A stretch of DNA of 9,010 bases from positions 1 to 9,010 of the forward strand of contig CACVAR010000048.1 in NCBI GenBank assembly GCA_902727905.1, in the 5' to 3' direction. The notes under the pieces were generated by a model. That model worked only from the letters and a program-made list of their open reading frames with translations, had not been told where the DNA came from and ran no database searches. Made by a program: the position numbers and the translations under genes. This document shows, piece by piece, positions 1-5,465 of the stretch (the first letter of the stretch is position 1; every line of letters starts with the position of its first letter). Source of the DNA: an uncultured Sulfurovum sp. GTDB lineage: Bacteria; Campylobacterota; Campylobacteria; Campylobacterales; Sulfurovaceae.

Positions 1-396
1 GCATTGGTGGAAGGGGGTTATGGAGAAGTTGTTAATTTGTTTCAAAGCCTTTTAAAAAGCTATGCGTATGGCGATATTTTACTGTTAGCACCCACATGGT
101 ACACCATCAATGCAATTAAAAAAGAGATGCCTCATGAAGTTCAAAAAAATATCAGTTCCAGTAAAGATCTTGTTTTAAATAAATCTATTTTTACCACTTA
201 TCACTCTTCCAAAGGCATTGAAGCCAAAGTTGCCATTGTGGTTGACTTTGAAAAAATAGAAGATAGAAAGCTTATTTATGTTGCTGCTACACGGGCATCG
301 CATAAACTTTTTTTACATACAAAAAATATTCATAAAAGCCTTATTAAAGAAGAGCTTTATGAAGTATTAGAAAAGAATCTAGCCTTAGTAGGATAG
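1..396 (+). CDS. UvrD/Rep-like superfamily I helicase, C-terminal fragment (5' end outside window)
   Basis: The frame is open from the first base, so the start and the N-terminal ATPase motifs lie upstream. The visible 131 codons look like the end of helicase domain 2 of a superfamily I DNA helicase. FTTYHSSKGIEAK (about codons 64-76) matches motif V, the 'T.H.sKGLE' segment that touches DNA and nucleotide. KLIYVAATRASHKLFL (about codons 90-105) matches motif VI, whose Arg (R98, in AATRA) acts as the arginine finger. The protein ends about 27 residues after this, as in short UvrD-like enzymes. Such proteins translocate on single-stranded DNA with ATP and act in repair or plasmid/phage functions. 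Which subfamily (UvrD, Rep, RecD2-like, or NERD-associated) cannot be told without the N-terminus. The stop is TAG at 394-396. Confidence 0.8.
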   Translation, partial: ALVEGGYGEVVNLFQSLLKSYAYGDILLLAPTWYTINAIKKEMPHEVQKNISSSKDLVLNKSIFTTYHSSKGIEAKVAIVVDFEKIEDRKLIYVAATRASHKLFLHTKNIHKSLIKEELYEVLEKNLALVG

Positions 397-454
397 ACAA
401 AGGAATTCAAGGAGCTTTAGTCTACAAATTAAAAGGAGATTAAGGTTATGCATA

Positions 455-460
455 TATAAT
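455..460 (+). promoter_or_regulatory. Putative -10 element (TATAAT) for the Sel1-repeat gene
   Basis: This is a perfect TATAAT 33 bases before the ATG at 493, in the 96-base gap after the helicase gene. No convincing -35 is seen, which is normal for Campylobacterota sigma-70 promoters. The leader ends in a weak ribosome site (GTGAG at 483-487). AT-rich DNA makes chance matches common. Confidence 0.45.
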
Positions 461-492
461 CCAAAAAAATGAGTCCATCAAAGTGAGTATAT

Positions 493-1191
493 ATGCCAAA
501 CAGTGAATTAAAAGCAGAAGCCTTAGAGCTTTTTAATGCCAAAGAGTATGAAAAGTCATTAGAGTTATATCAATACCTTGCGAGTCAAGGAGATTTACCT
601 TCACTCTCTACGATTGGATATTTTTATCATAATGGTTTAGGGGTTGAACAGAGTTATGCTAAAGCCATTGAGTATTATGAAAAAGCTTCTGAAGCTGGAG
701 AACATTCCTCTTCTTATAACCTTGGTCTTCTTTATTTAAGAGGGTTGGGTGTTGCTAAAGATTCAACAAAAGCACATGAATATTATTTAAAAGCAGCCAT
801 TAAAGGTATGCCTCAAGCTCAATTTGATGTGGCACTTATGTTTGAAGAAGGTGAAGGCTGTGTACGAAATTATTCAGAAGCAGCTTTTTGGTATGAAGAA
901 GCAGCCAAACGTGGTAATGCTGAAGCGTTTAATAACTTAGGTGTGCTTTTTAAAGAGGGTACAGGGGTTGAACAGAGTTATAAAAAAGCGTATATTTTAT
1001 TTAAACAATCAGCCACACGAAATTCACCCGAAGGACAGTTTAATCTTGGTGCAATGTATGGACAAGGTTTTGGTTGTGATGAAGATCAAGAGAAAGCCTT
1101 AGAGTGGTGTCGTAAGGCTTCATTCCAAGGGCATCAAAAAGCAAAAGATATTATGTACCGTTTACAGCAAGATGGACAAATAGTATTTTAA
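493..1191 (+). CDS. Sel1-like repeat protein (five tandem repeats)
   Basis: This 232-residue protein has no signal peptide or membrane segment and is probably cytoplasmic. After an N-terminal TPR-like helix pair (about 1-34) come five contiguous 36-residue Sel1 repeats at 35-70, 71-106, 107-142, 143-178 and 179-214. Each carries the pattern LG.LY..G.GV..d..KA..yy.kAa..G; an 18-residue tail follows. Sel1 repeats build a curved alpha-helical solenoid that binds other proteins, and in Campylobacterota and Helicobacter such proteins are numerous and often cysteine-rich and secreted. This one has only two cysteines (C128 and C198, at the same position of repeats 3 and 5, plus C207), so it is unlike the secreted Hcp type. 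The start is ATG at 493 with a weak ribosome site. The partner and role are unknown. Confidence 0.85.
   Translation: MPNSELKAEALELFNAKEYEKSLELYQYLASQGDLPSLSTIGYFYHNGLGVEQSYAKAIEYYEKASEAGEHSSSYNLGLLYLRGLGVAKDSTKAHEYYLKAAIKGMPQAQFDVALMFEEGEGCVRNYSEAAFWYEEAAKRGNAEAFNNLGVLFKEGTGVEQSYKKAYILFKQSATRNSPEGQFNLGAMYGQGFGCDEDQEKALEWCRKASFQGHQKAKDIMYRLQQDGQIVF
639..981 (+). repeat. 19-bp identical repeat between Sel1 units 1 and 4
   Basis: AGGGGTTGAACAGAGTTAT occurs at 639-657 and again at 963-981. The offset of 324 bases equals exactly three 108-base Sel1 units. It encodes the G-V-E-Q-S-Y loop of units 1 and 4. The identity is longer than elsewhere among the units, suggesting unit duplication or gene conversion. 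Confidence 0.7.
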
Positions 1192-1218
1192 TTTACTAAA
1201 ATGATTTAAGGATACAGA

Positions 1219-1800
1219 GTGATAATTAGAAAACTATTTAAATTTGAAAATGCCCACATTGTTAGAGGCTGCTCTACTCAACGTTGTTCTCAAAATGTAC
1301 ATGGGCACTCTTATAAAGTAGAAGTTCTTCTTGAATCAAACTATTTAGATAATGGACAGATGATTTATGACTTTGGATTAATGAAGCAGACGATTAAAGA
1401 TCTTTTAGAAGCTTTTGATCATTCCATAACACTATGGTCAGGTGATGAAAGTGTTTATATAGAAGACATGAAAAAGCACTCAGCACGTTGGGTTCAACTC
1501 CCAGTTTCTCCTTCAGCTGAACAATTTTCAAGAGTCATTTACTTAATGGTGGAACGTGTTTTAGCCTGTACAGGCATGGTAAATGGTGAACGTGAAGTAA
1601 AACTTCAAAGTATTATAGTCCATGAGACAGAGACAGGCTATGCACAAGGTTTTAAAGAAGATGCCTATAGTAAGTTTATGGGAAGCATAAGTTTAGCAGA
1701 TATAAAGTTCTCTGAACAAGTGAAAAGTGAATGGAAAAACCCTAAATTATGGGATTTTCTCTTAGCAAATCAATTAATGGTAAATCCAAAAAAAGTATAG
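1219..1800 (+). CDS. queD: 6-carboxy-5,6,7,8-tetrahydropterin synthase (QueD / 6-PTPS family)
   Basis: QueD converts 7,8-dihydroneopterin triphosphate to 6-carboxytetrahydropterin, an early step of preQ0/queuosine synthesis for tRNA modification. The family signature is present: FENAH (residues 9-13) and HGH (28-30) supply the three zinc-binding histidines H13, H28 and H30. C23 sits where the catalytic cysteine is expected. DH at 67-68 and the HETE segment at 135-138 match the remaining catalytic and pterin-binding positions, and PSAE (98-101) is a family motif. At 193 residues it is longer than the ~120-residue E. coli enzyme, with an inserted middle segment and an extended C-terminus, a form I associate with Campylobacterota. 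The GTG start at 1219 is set by AAGGA at 1208-1212, six bases upstream. It follows the Sel1 gene by 27 bases and may share its transcript. No queE or queC is visible here. Confidence 0.9.
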   Translation: MIIRKLFKFENAHIVRGCSTQRCSQNVHGHSYKVEVLLESNYLDNGQMIYDFGLMKQTIKDLLEAFDHSITLWSGDESVYIEDMKKHSARWVQLPVSPSAEQFSRVIYLMVERVLACTGMVNGEREVKLQSIIVHETETGYAQGFKEDAYSKFMGSISLADIKFSEQVKSEWKNPKLWDFLLANQLMVNPKKV

Positions 1801-1806
1801 TATAAT
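1801..1806 (+). promoter_or_regulatory. Putative -10 element (TATAAT) for the cytochrome lipoprotein gene
   Basis: A perfect TATAAT begins on the base after the queD stop codon, 30 bases before the ATG at 1836. It would give the cytochrome its own promoter in addition to any read-through from queD. A good ribosome site, AAGGA (1823-1827), follows eight bases before the ATG. Confidence 0.5.
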
Positions 1807-1835
1807 TTTGCATATTAAATCTAAGGACATATAAA

Positions 1836-2468
1836 ATGAAAAAACTAACAGTTTTATCAATGATAGCAGCAGCATTACTTTTAACAGCATGTGGAGATTC
1901 AGCTACAGGTGCAGAAGCTAAAGCAGCAACAGAAACAAAAACGGAAGTAGCAGCACCAATGAAGTGTGAAGCAGGGAAATGTGGTGAAGGTAAATGTGGT
2001 GGTGACAAAAAGTCAGCAGCTACAGAAGCTAAAGAAGCTGCAAGTACAGCAGTAGAAAAAGCTACAGAAGCAGTTAAAGAGACAGCTTCAGAAGCAACAG
2101 AAGCAGTAAAAGAAAAAGCATCTTCAGCAGTTGACTCAGTTAAAGAGACAGCTACTTCGGCAGTAGATTCAGTAAAATCAGCAGCAGCTTCAGCTACAGC
2201 AGCAGTAACAGCAGCAGTAGATACAGGTGCAGGTAAAGCACTTTATGCTAAATGTGCTGGTTGTCATGGAGCTGATGGTAAAACTAAAGCTATGGGTAAA
2301 GCAGCACCAGTTGCTGGTCAATCTGCAGCAGATTTAGAAGCTAAACTTGCTGGTTACAAAGCTGGTACAGTTAATGCAGTTGGTATGGGTATGTTAATGA
2401 AAGGTCAAGTTGCTTCTATGAGTGACGAAGACATTAAAGCAGTATCTGCTTATATGGCTGGTCTTTAA
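1836..2468 (+). CDS. Monohaem cytochrome c lipoprotein with EGKCG-type motif and 11-residue repeat linker
   Basis: This 210-residue protein has four parts. (1) A lipoprotein signal peptide ends in the lipobox LTAC, with C19 as the lipidated cysteine. (2) A short cysteine motif at 42-56 has C44, C49 and C54 spaced C-x4-C-x4-C and reads KCGEGKCGG at its end. (3) An Ala/Glu/Lys/Thr/Val-rich segment at 67-130 contains five clean 11-residue repeats (67-121). (4) A class I cytochrome c domain spans about 131-210, with haem site CAGCH (140-144, H144 proximal ligand) and a Met-rich stretch M184/M186/M188 that should supply the distal ligand. It should be a membrane-tethered periplasmic electron carrier. 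The haem domain resembles small cytochrome c553-type proteins; the linker would hold it off the membrane. I recall a haem-binding lipoprotein beside queD in Campylobacter jejuni. A terminator follows at 2479-2503. Its redox partners are unknown. Confidence 0.85.
   Translation: MKKLTVLSMIAAALLLTACGDSATGAEAKAATETKTEVAAPMKCEAGKCGEGKCGGDKKSAATEAKEAASTAVEKATEAVKETASEATEAVKEKASSAVDSVKETATSAVDSVKSAAASATAAVTAAVDTGAGKALYAKCAGCHGADGKTKAMGKAAPVAGQSAADLEAKLAGYKAGTVNAVGMGMLMKGQVASMSDEDIKAVSAYMAGL
2034..2198 (+). repeat. Five tandem 33-bp (11-codon) units in the cytochrome linker
   Basis: Residues 67-121 divide into five 11-mers: EAASTAVEKAT, EAVKETASEAT, EAVKEKASSAV, DSVKETATSAV and DSVKSAAASAT. At DNA level CAGTTAAAGAGACAGCT is identical at 2071-2087 and 2137-2153, exactly 66 bases (two units) apart, which points to tandem duplication. 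Alanine is encoded very often by GCA, adding a slippage-prone GCA bias. Confidence 0.8.
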
Positions 2469-2478
2469 TAGCTACTTC

Positions 2479-2503
2479 AACTAAGAATTACTCTTAGTTT
2501 TTT
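2479..2503 (+). terminator. Intrinsic terminator after the cytochrome gene
   Basis: The arms AACTAAGA (2479-2486) and TCTTAGTT (2492-2499) form an 8-bp stem with a 5-base loop. A run of six T (2498-2503) overlaps the end of the stem. It lies 11 bases after the TAA stop. Confidence 0.75.
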
Positions 2504-2524
2504 GTGGGCTTGAAGAAGCCCACA
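2503..2524 (-). other. GC-rich hairpin at the 3' end of moeA
   Basis: TGTGGGCTT (2503-2511) pairs with AAGCCCACA (2516-2524): a 9-bp stem with a 4-base loop. It starts on the base after the moeA stop codon, so it forms the first structure of the moeA 3' end. In the minus-strand transcript it is followed by A, not U, so it is not a standard intrinsic terminator in that direction. It may protect the 3' end or help stop transcription together with the neighbouring hairpin. Confidence 0.5.
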
Positions 2525-3742
2525 TTAACTTACAAAAAAATCCTCTTTCTTATCACTTCCAAAATTTAACTTTATACCAATCATTTTTATCTCTTTACCC
2601 TTTTTTAAGTGCTCAAGCTCTTTTGTTGTAACGATTAACCCATCTGCCATATCCAGTGGCGCAACCATTCCTGGTTTTTGACCTTTAATAACTTCAAAAG
2701 CATTACCATCCCAAGTTCCTAAGAGAACAGCATTCTTTCCTACTCTAAATTTATGTTCAGATTTCATTTTTGTTGTAATGAGACCATGATAAAAACTTTG
2801 AGTTCCAGAAAGTTTAGCAATGGTAGGTTTAACAAACATTTCAAAGTTAACCATGGCTGCCAATGGATTTCCTGGTAAGTTAATAACAAAACAGTCACCC
2901 AGTTTTCCAAAGTTAGTTGGACGACCAGGTTTAATGTCTATACCAGAAAAATAAGTAGACATGCCAAGTTCTCTAAAGGCCTCTTTAGTAAAGTCTTTAT
3001 CTCCGACCGAAACACCACCAGAAGTTAAGATAAGATCAGCATCTTTAGCATTTTTGACAGCATTTTTGAGTGATTCCATACTGTCTCCAGCTGAAGAGAT
3101 ATAAGAGACATCACAGCCAAGTTCTTTAGCACGTGCTGCAAACATTGGAGCATTAGAGTTGTAGAGTTGATGTCCTTCTATTTTTTCATAGTGTGCTTTT
3201 AGCTCTTCCCCTGTAGAGAAAATGACAACTTTTGGTTTTCTATAAACTTCAATGTGAGTAATGCCTTGAGAACTGAGTAGGGCAAGGGTATAAGCTGTTA
3301 CTTTGGTTTTGGCTTTTAAGAAGGTAGTTCCAGACTGAATATCTTCACCTTTAAAACGAATGAAGTTGTCTTTTTTAATATCAGATGGTAGAACGATGCC
3401 TTTATTTGTTGTTTTAACATGCTCAATAGCCACAATGGCTTCACAGCTACTAGAAGTAGGCGCACCCGTCATAATTTTCACAACTTCACCTTCACTAAAA
3501 ACATCTTCTGCTTTATCTCCAGCATAGGTAACTTCTTTAATGTTTACTTCTTTTCCAGCATCAGCAACCTTAACTGCATAGCCATCCATAGCAGAGTTAT
3601 TAAAACGAGGTAAGTCAAATCTTGCTTTATAATCTTTCGCAACAATGGATCCTAATGTCTCTTCAATTGCCAATATATGGGTACTTTTTACATTCACTTC
3701 AGCGTAAATAGTCTCTAAAGCTTCTTCAATAGATATAGTCAT
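2525..3742 (-). CDS. moeA: Molybdopterin molybdenumtransferase MoeA
   Basis: MoeA inserts molybdate into adenylylated molybdopterin to make active molybdenum cofactor, in the cytoplasm. The 405-residue length is normal for the family. Diagnostic motifs appear in order: PRFNNSAMDGYAV (45-57), KIMTGAP (89-95), R..GED...G (129-138), FSTGEEL (175-181), YNSNAPM (194-200), the MoCF-domain TSGGVSVGDKDF (240-251), KPGRPTNFG (271-279) and LPGNPLAAMVNFE (289 onward). The C-terminal domain IV runs from about 330 to the end. I chose the ATG at 3742 because AAAAGG lies just upstream on the minus strand and the protein then begins with the usual MTISIEEAL; the open frame continues 36 codons further upstream but that stretch holds the promoter region of both divergent genes. 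It is an island on the minus strand between plus-strand genes. The cofactor would serve molybdenum enzymes such as periplasmic nitrate or polysulfide reductases, encoded elsewhere. Confidence 0.95.
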   Translation of the reverse strand: MTISIEEALETIYAEVNVKSTHILAIEETLGSIVAKDYKARFDLPRFNNSAMDGYAVKVADAGKEVNIKEVTYAGDKAEDVFSEGEVVKIMTGAPTSSSCEAIVAIEHVKTTNKGIVLPSDIKKDNFIRFKGEDIQSGTTFLKAKTKVTAYTLALLSSQGITHIEVYRKPKVVIFSTGEELKAHYEKIEGHQLYNSNAPMFAARAKELGCDVSYISSAGDSMESLKNAVKNAKDADLILTSGGVSVGDKDFTKEAFRELGMSTYFSGIDIKPGRPTNFGKLGDCFVINLPGNPLAAMVNFEMFVKPTIAKLSGTQSFYHGLITTKMKSEHKFRVGKNAVLLGTWDGNAFEVIKGQKPGMVAPLDMADGLIVTTKELEHLKKGKEIKMIGIKLNFGSDKKEDFFVS

Positions 3743-3768
3743 TTTCGACCTTTTTATAGTATGGCAAA

Positions 3769-3774
3769 AGTATA
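3769..3774 (-). promoter_or_regulatory. moeA: Putative -10 element (TATACT) for moeA
   Basis: On the minus strand this reads TATACT, five of six matches to the -10 consensus, 26 bases before the moeA ATG. The ribosome site AAAAGG lies between. It shares an 83-base divergent gap with the promoter of the plus-strand membrane protein. Confidence 0.4.
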
Positions 3775-3785
3775 ACAAATTAGGA

Positions 3786-3791
3786 TATAAT
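3786..3791 (+). promoter_or_regulatory. Putative -10 element (TATAAT) for the membrane protein/rsmE pair
   Basis: A perfect TATAAT sits 34 bases before the ATG at 3826. GGAGA (3816-3820) is the ribosome site, six bases... five to six bases before that ATG. No -35 is evident. Confidence 0.5.
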
Positions 3792-3825
3792 CCGATTTTA
3801 ATAATAATCAATTTTGGAGAACAGT

Positions 3826-4239
3826 ATGTTAGAAACAATGTTATCGACACACAGCGCTTTAAACTATATTTTTATAGTTTTTATAGTTTTAGGATTTTTA
3901 GTACCAGTGATGGCAAAAGAGCCTTTAGGATTTAAGAAGGCAAGTTTTATTTATACCATGATTTTTCAAGCCATTATTACGATGATTGCTTTTTCAGGTA
4001 TTGTTGCTTTGGTTTCAGGTGATATGCCTTTTAATATGCCAGTTATTGCGATGATTGCTGTTTTTGCTGCTATGATGGGAATAGAGATTTCAAAGCATAA
4101 GCGTATTAAAAAAGGCAATACAAATGATGAAGCAACGTTTGCAATGTTACGTGCAGGTTTTACAAAAGCAACTGTTTTAAATCTAATTATTATAGTAGGT
4201 TTCACTGTTTTTATGATTGCTCAATCTAAAGGTATTTAG
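3826..4239 (+). CDS. Small four-helix integral membrane protein of unknown function
   Basis: I do not recognise a named family. The 137-residue protein has four hydrophobic segments at about 14-30, 41-63, 70-88 and 114-132. Between the third and fourth is a charged loop (about 89-112) that starts with a basic cluster, KHKRIKKG. The first helix is preceded by STHSALNY and followed by VMAKEPLGFKK; H9 and H91 are possible conserved ligands, but nothing proves metal or haem binding. I chose the ATG at 3826 rather than an in-frame TTG at 3814, because GGAGA at 3816-3820 is a proper ribosome site only for the ATG. rsmE starts ten bases after the stop, so the two are almost certainly co-transcribed. 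A small integral membrane protein next to rsmE and a cytochrome lipoprotein is, as I recall, also found in Campylobacter, which suggests a conserved lineage-specific gene. Confidence 0.8.
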   Translation: MLETMLSTHSALNYIFIVFIVLGFLVPVMAKEPLGFKKASFIYTMIFQAIITMIAFSGIVALVSGDMPFNMPVIAMIAVFAAMMGIEISKHKRIKKGNTNDEATFAMLRAGFTKATVLNLIIIVGFTVFMIAQSKGI

Positions 4240-4248
4240 GTAAAACGT

Positions 4249-4917
4249 GTGCAATACCTTTTTTTAGAACAGGCAGGTGAACATCAGTTAACCTTAGAAG
4301 GTGGTGAACATCGTTATATCTTTAAAGTGCGTCGTCATCGTGAGGGTGAGATTATTGCGTTACGTAATCTTAGAGATGCCTCTATTTACTTCTATGAAAT
4401 TGTCTCTTTAACAAAAAAAGAGGCAATGCTTGTATTAGAAAAATCAGAAATATTATCTGTTGTTGTCCAGAAAAAGTTGCATTTAGCATGGTGTGTTATT
4501 GACCCTAAAAGTGTAGAAAAAGTTCTACCTTCTTTAAATGAGATAGGCGTAGAGGCTATTACTTTTATTTATTGTAACCGTTCTCAAAAAAGTTTTACAT
4601 TAGATTTTAAAAGATTGGAGAAAATCTTACTAAACTCTTCTCAACAATCTGGACGTTCTTCGCTGATGAAGCTTTCTTTAGGAGATTCTTTGGAAGATTT
4701 TTTAGAAGAGTATCCTCAAACCGTTATGTTGAACTTTTCAGAGCAAATGTTAACTGCTTCTTCAGATGTTTCCACCGTAGCCATAGGTTGCGAAGGTGGG
4801 TTTACCAATGAAGAAGTAGCGCTTTTTAAATCAGAGAATATTATGGGTTTAGAGACACCTCTTATCTTAAAGAGTGAAACAGCTGTTTGTGCTGTGGCTT
4901 CTAAGATTTTGCTTTAG
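4249..4917 (+). CDS. rsmE: 16S rRNA (uracil-1498-N3)-methyltransferase RsmE
   Basis: RsmE methylates N3 of U1498 in 16S rRNA using S-adenosylmethionine. The 222-residue protein has a PUA-like RNA-binding N-terminal domain (about 1-70) and a SPOUT (trefoil-knot) methyltransferase domain (about 73-222). Family motifs are SQQSGRS in the middle of the SPOUT domain, IGCEGGFTNEE (179-189) and LKSETA (207-212) near the end, which form the knot that binds the cofactor. The usual IGPEGGF has Cys in place of Pro (C181), which I believe is common in Campylobacterota. The start is GTG at 4249 with AGG (4238-4240) overlapping the stop of the upstream membrane protein gene, so translation is likely coupled. 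The next gene, a MarR regulator, has its own promoter. Confidence 0.93.
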   Translation: MQYLFLEQAGEHQLTLEGGEHRYIFKVRRHREGEIIALRNLRDASIYFYEIVSLTKKEAMLVLEKSEILSVVVQKKLHLAWCVIDPKSVEKVLPSLNEIGVEAITFIYCNRSQKSFTLDFKRLEKILLNSSQQSGRSSLMKLSLGDSLEDFLEEYPQTVMLNFSEQMLTASSDVSTVAIGCEGGFTNEEVALFKSENIMGLETPLILKSETAVCAVASKILL

Positions 4918-4954
4918 AAGCACACTTTTTAGATAAAATAAAGCTTTTATAGCT

Positions 4955-4960
4955 TACAAT
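4955..4960 (+). promoter_or_regulatory. Putative -10 element (TACAAT) for the MarR gene
   Basis: TACAAT matches five of six -10 positions and directly abuts the palindrome core that starts at 4961. The start of transcription would fall inside the palindrome, the classic geometry for repression. Confidence 0.45.
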
Positions 4961-4974
4961 GTGTATATACACAT
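4959..4974 (+). promoter_or_regulatory. Perfect 16-bp palindrome, likely MarR operator 1
   Basis: ATGTGTATATACACAT is a perfect inverted repeat centred 24-25 bases before the MarR start codon. The 15-base string AATGTGTATATACAC (4958-4972) recurs exactly before the next gene (5449-5463). Length and symmetry suit a MarR dimer, so autoregulation is the likely role. Binding itself is inference. Confidence 0.8.
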
Positions 4975-4990
4975 AAAAAGGTGATGCATT

Positions 4991-5428
4991 ATGGAAGCTC
5001 AATACGATGTGGCAAAGAATTGTCTTTTTTCAAAAACACGGACAGTTTCACGTTACATAACAAATCTTTACACGGATGGATTAAAAGAGGTAGGGTTGAC
5101 ACCTGTACAGTACTCTATGTTAACAGCCATTCAAGTTTTAGAAGAAGCGAATATTAATGGTCTTGCTTCTGCTTTGAAGATGGATAGAACAACCATTAAT
5201 CGTAATTTAAAGCCTCTTGTTCGTGATGGATTGGTGTTTATAAATGAGAGTATTGATAGACGTGAACGGTTGATTTCTATAACCAAAGAGGGTATAGAAC
5301 TTTACCAAAAAGGGTATGCCAGTTGGCAAAAAGCACAGTCTGATTTTAAAGATATCTTGGGTGAGGAGAAGAGAGATGAAATGACTAAGTTACTTGATGA
5401 GGTTATTGCAGTTATAGGCAAAAAGTGA
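4991..5428 (+). CDS. MarR-family transcriptional regulator
   Basis: This 145-residue cytoplasmic winged-helix regulator has the usual MarR length and layout. An N-terminal dimerisation helix (about 1-35) leads to LTPVQYSML (about 37-45). The helix-turn-helix (about 55-80) contains GLASALKMDRTTINRNLKPL, with its recognition helix near TTINRNLKPLVRDG. The wing at about 84-99 carries the MarR signature D.R.R..S.T..G (DRRERLISITKEG), and a C-terminal helix completes the dimer interface. C11 in the first helix sits roughly where OhrR-type members carry their peroxide-sensing cysteine. The start at 4991 is set by AAGGTGA (4978-4984). It is flanked by two copies of a palindrome, one before itself and one before the downstream hydrolase, so it probably represses both. 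A terminator overlaps its 3' end. The inducer is unknown. Confidence 0.92.
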   Translation: MEAQYDVAKNCLFSKTRTVSRYITNLYTDGLKEVGLTPVQYSMLTAIQVLEEANINGLASALKMDRTTINRNLKPLVRDGLVFINESIDRRERLISITKEGIELYQKGYASWQKAQSDFKDILGEEKRDEMTKLLDEVIAVIGKK

Positions 5429-5441
5429 AGCCTATTTTTTT
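5414..5441 (+). terminator. Intrinsic terminator overlapping the end of the MarR gene
   Basis: ATAGGC (5414-5419) pairs with GCCTAT (5430-5435) around a 10-base loop, followed by seven T (5435-5441). The 5' arm lies in the last codons and the TGA stop (5426-5428) is inside the loop. It separates the MarR transcript from the hydrolase promoter that starts within a few bases. Confidence 0.65.
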
Positions 5442-5444
5442 GAA

Positions 5445-5450
5445 TATAAA
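5445..5450 (+). promoter_or_regulatory. Putative -10 element (TATAAA) for the hydrolase gene
   Basis: TATAAA lies one base before the second palindrome core, the same arrangement as in front of the MarR gene. It gives the hydrolase its own promoter after the MarR terminator. Confidence 0.4.
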
Positions 5451-5465
5451 TGTGTATATACACTT
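5450..5465 (+). promoter_or_regulatory. Likely MarR operator 2
   Basis: The 12-bp perfect palindrome GTGTATATACAC (5452-5463) is the same core as operator 1 at 4961-4972. The flanks differ from operator 1 by one base (T at 5464 instead of A), so outer symmetry is imperfect. It is centred 23-24 bases before the hydrolase ATG, nearly the same distance as operator 1 from the MarR ATG. It should be the site by which MarR controls the hydrolase. Confidence 0.78.

Noticed and set aside
448..459. A three-codon frame (ATG CAT ATA TAA) after a strong AAAAGGAG ribosome-like site
   Set aside because: It overlaps the TATAAT taken as the -10 of the next gene, so it is probably not transcribed from that promoter, and three codons cannot be supported as a gene.
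1742..2008. An 88-codon open frame on the minus strand across the queD/cytochrome junction
   Set aside because: It runs antisense to two well-supported genes and over the promoter between them; its Ala/Ser/Pro-rich sequence is a reflection of the repetitive cytochrome codons.
3419..3613. A 64-codon plus-strand frame inside moeA
   Set aside because: It lies wholly within moeA in antisense, with no ribosome site or recognisable family.
3743..3850. A 36-codon N-terminal extension of moeA
   Set aside because: It would cover the divergent promoter region and the start of the neighbouring gene, has no MoeA similarity, and the ATG at 3742 has a good ribosome site and the usual N-terminus.
3966..4205. 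A 79-codon minus-strand frame inside the small membrane protein gene
   Set aside because: It is antisense to a supported gene; its hydrophobic character simply mirrors the membrane helices on the other strand.
4941..4955. AAGCT-TTTAT-AGCTT hairpin after rsmE as a terminator
   Set aside because: The stem is only five AT-rich pairs and is not followed by a T-run, so it is unlikely to stop transcription.
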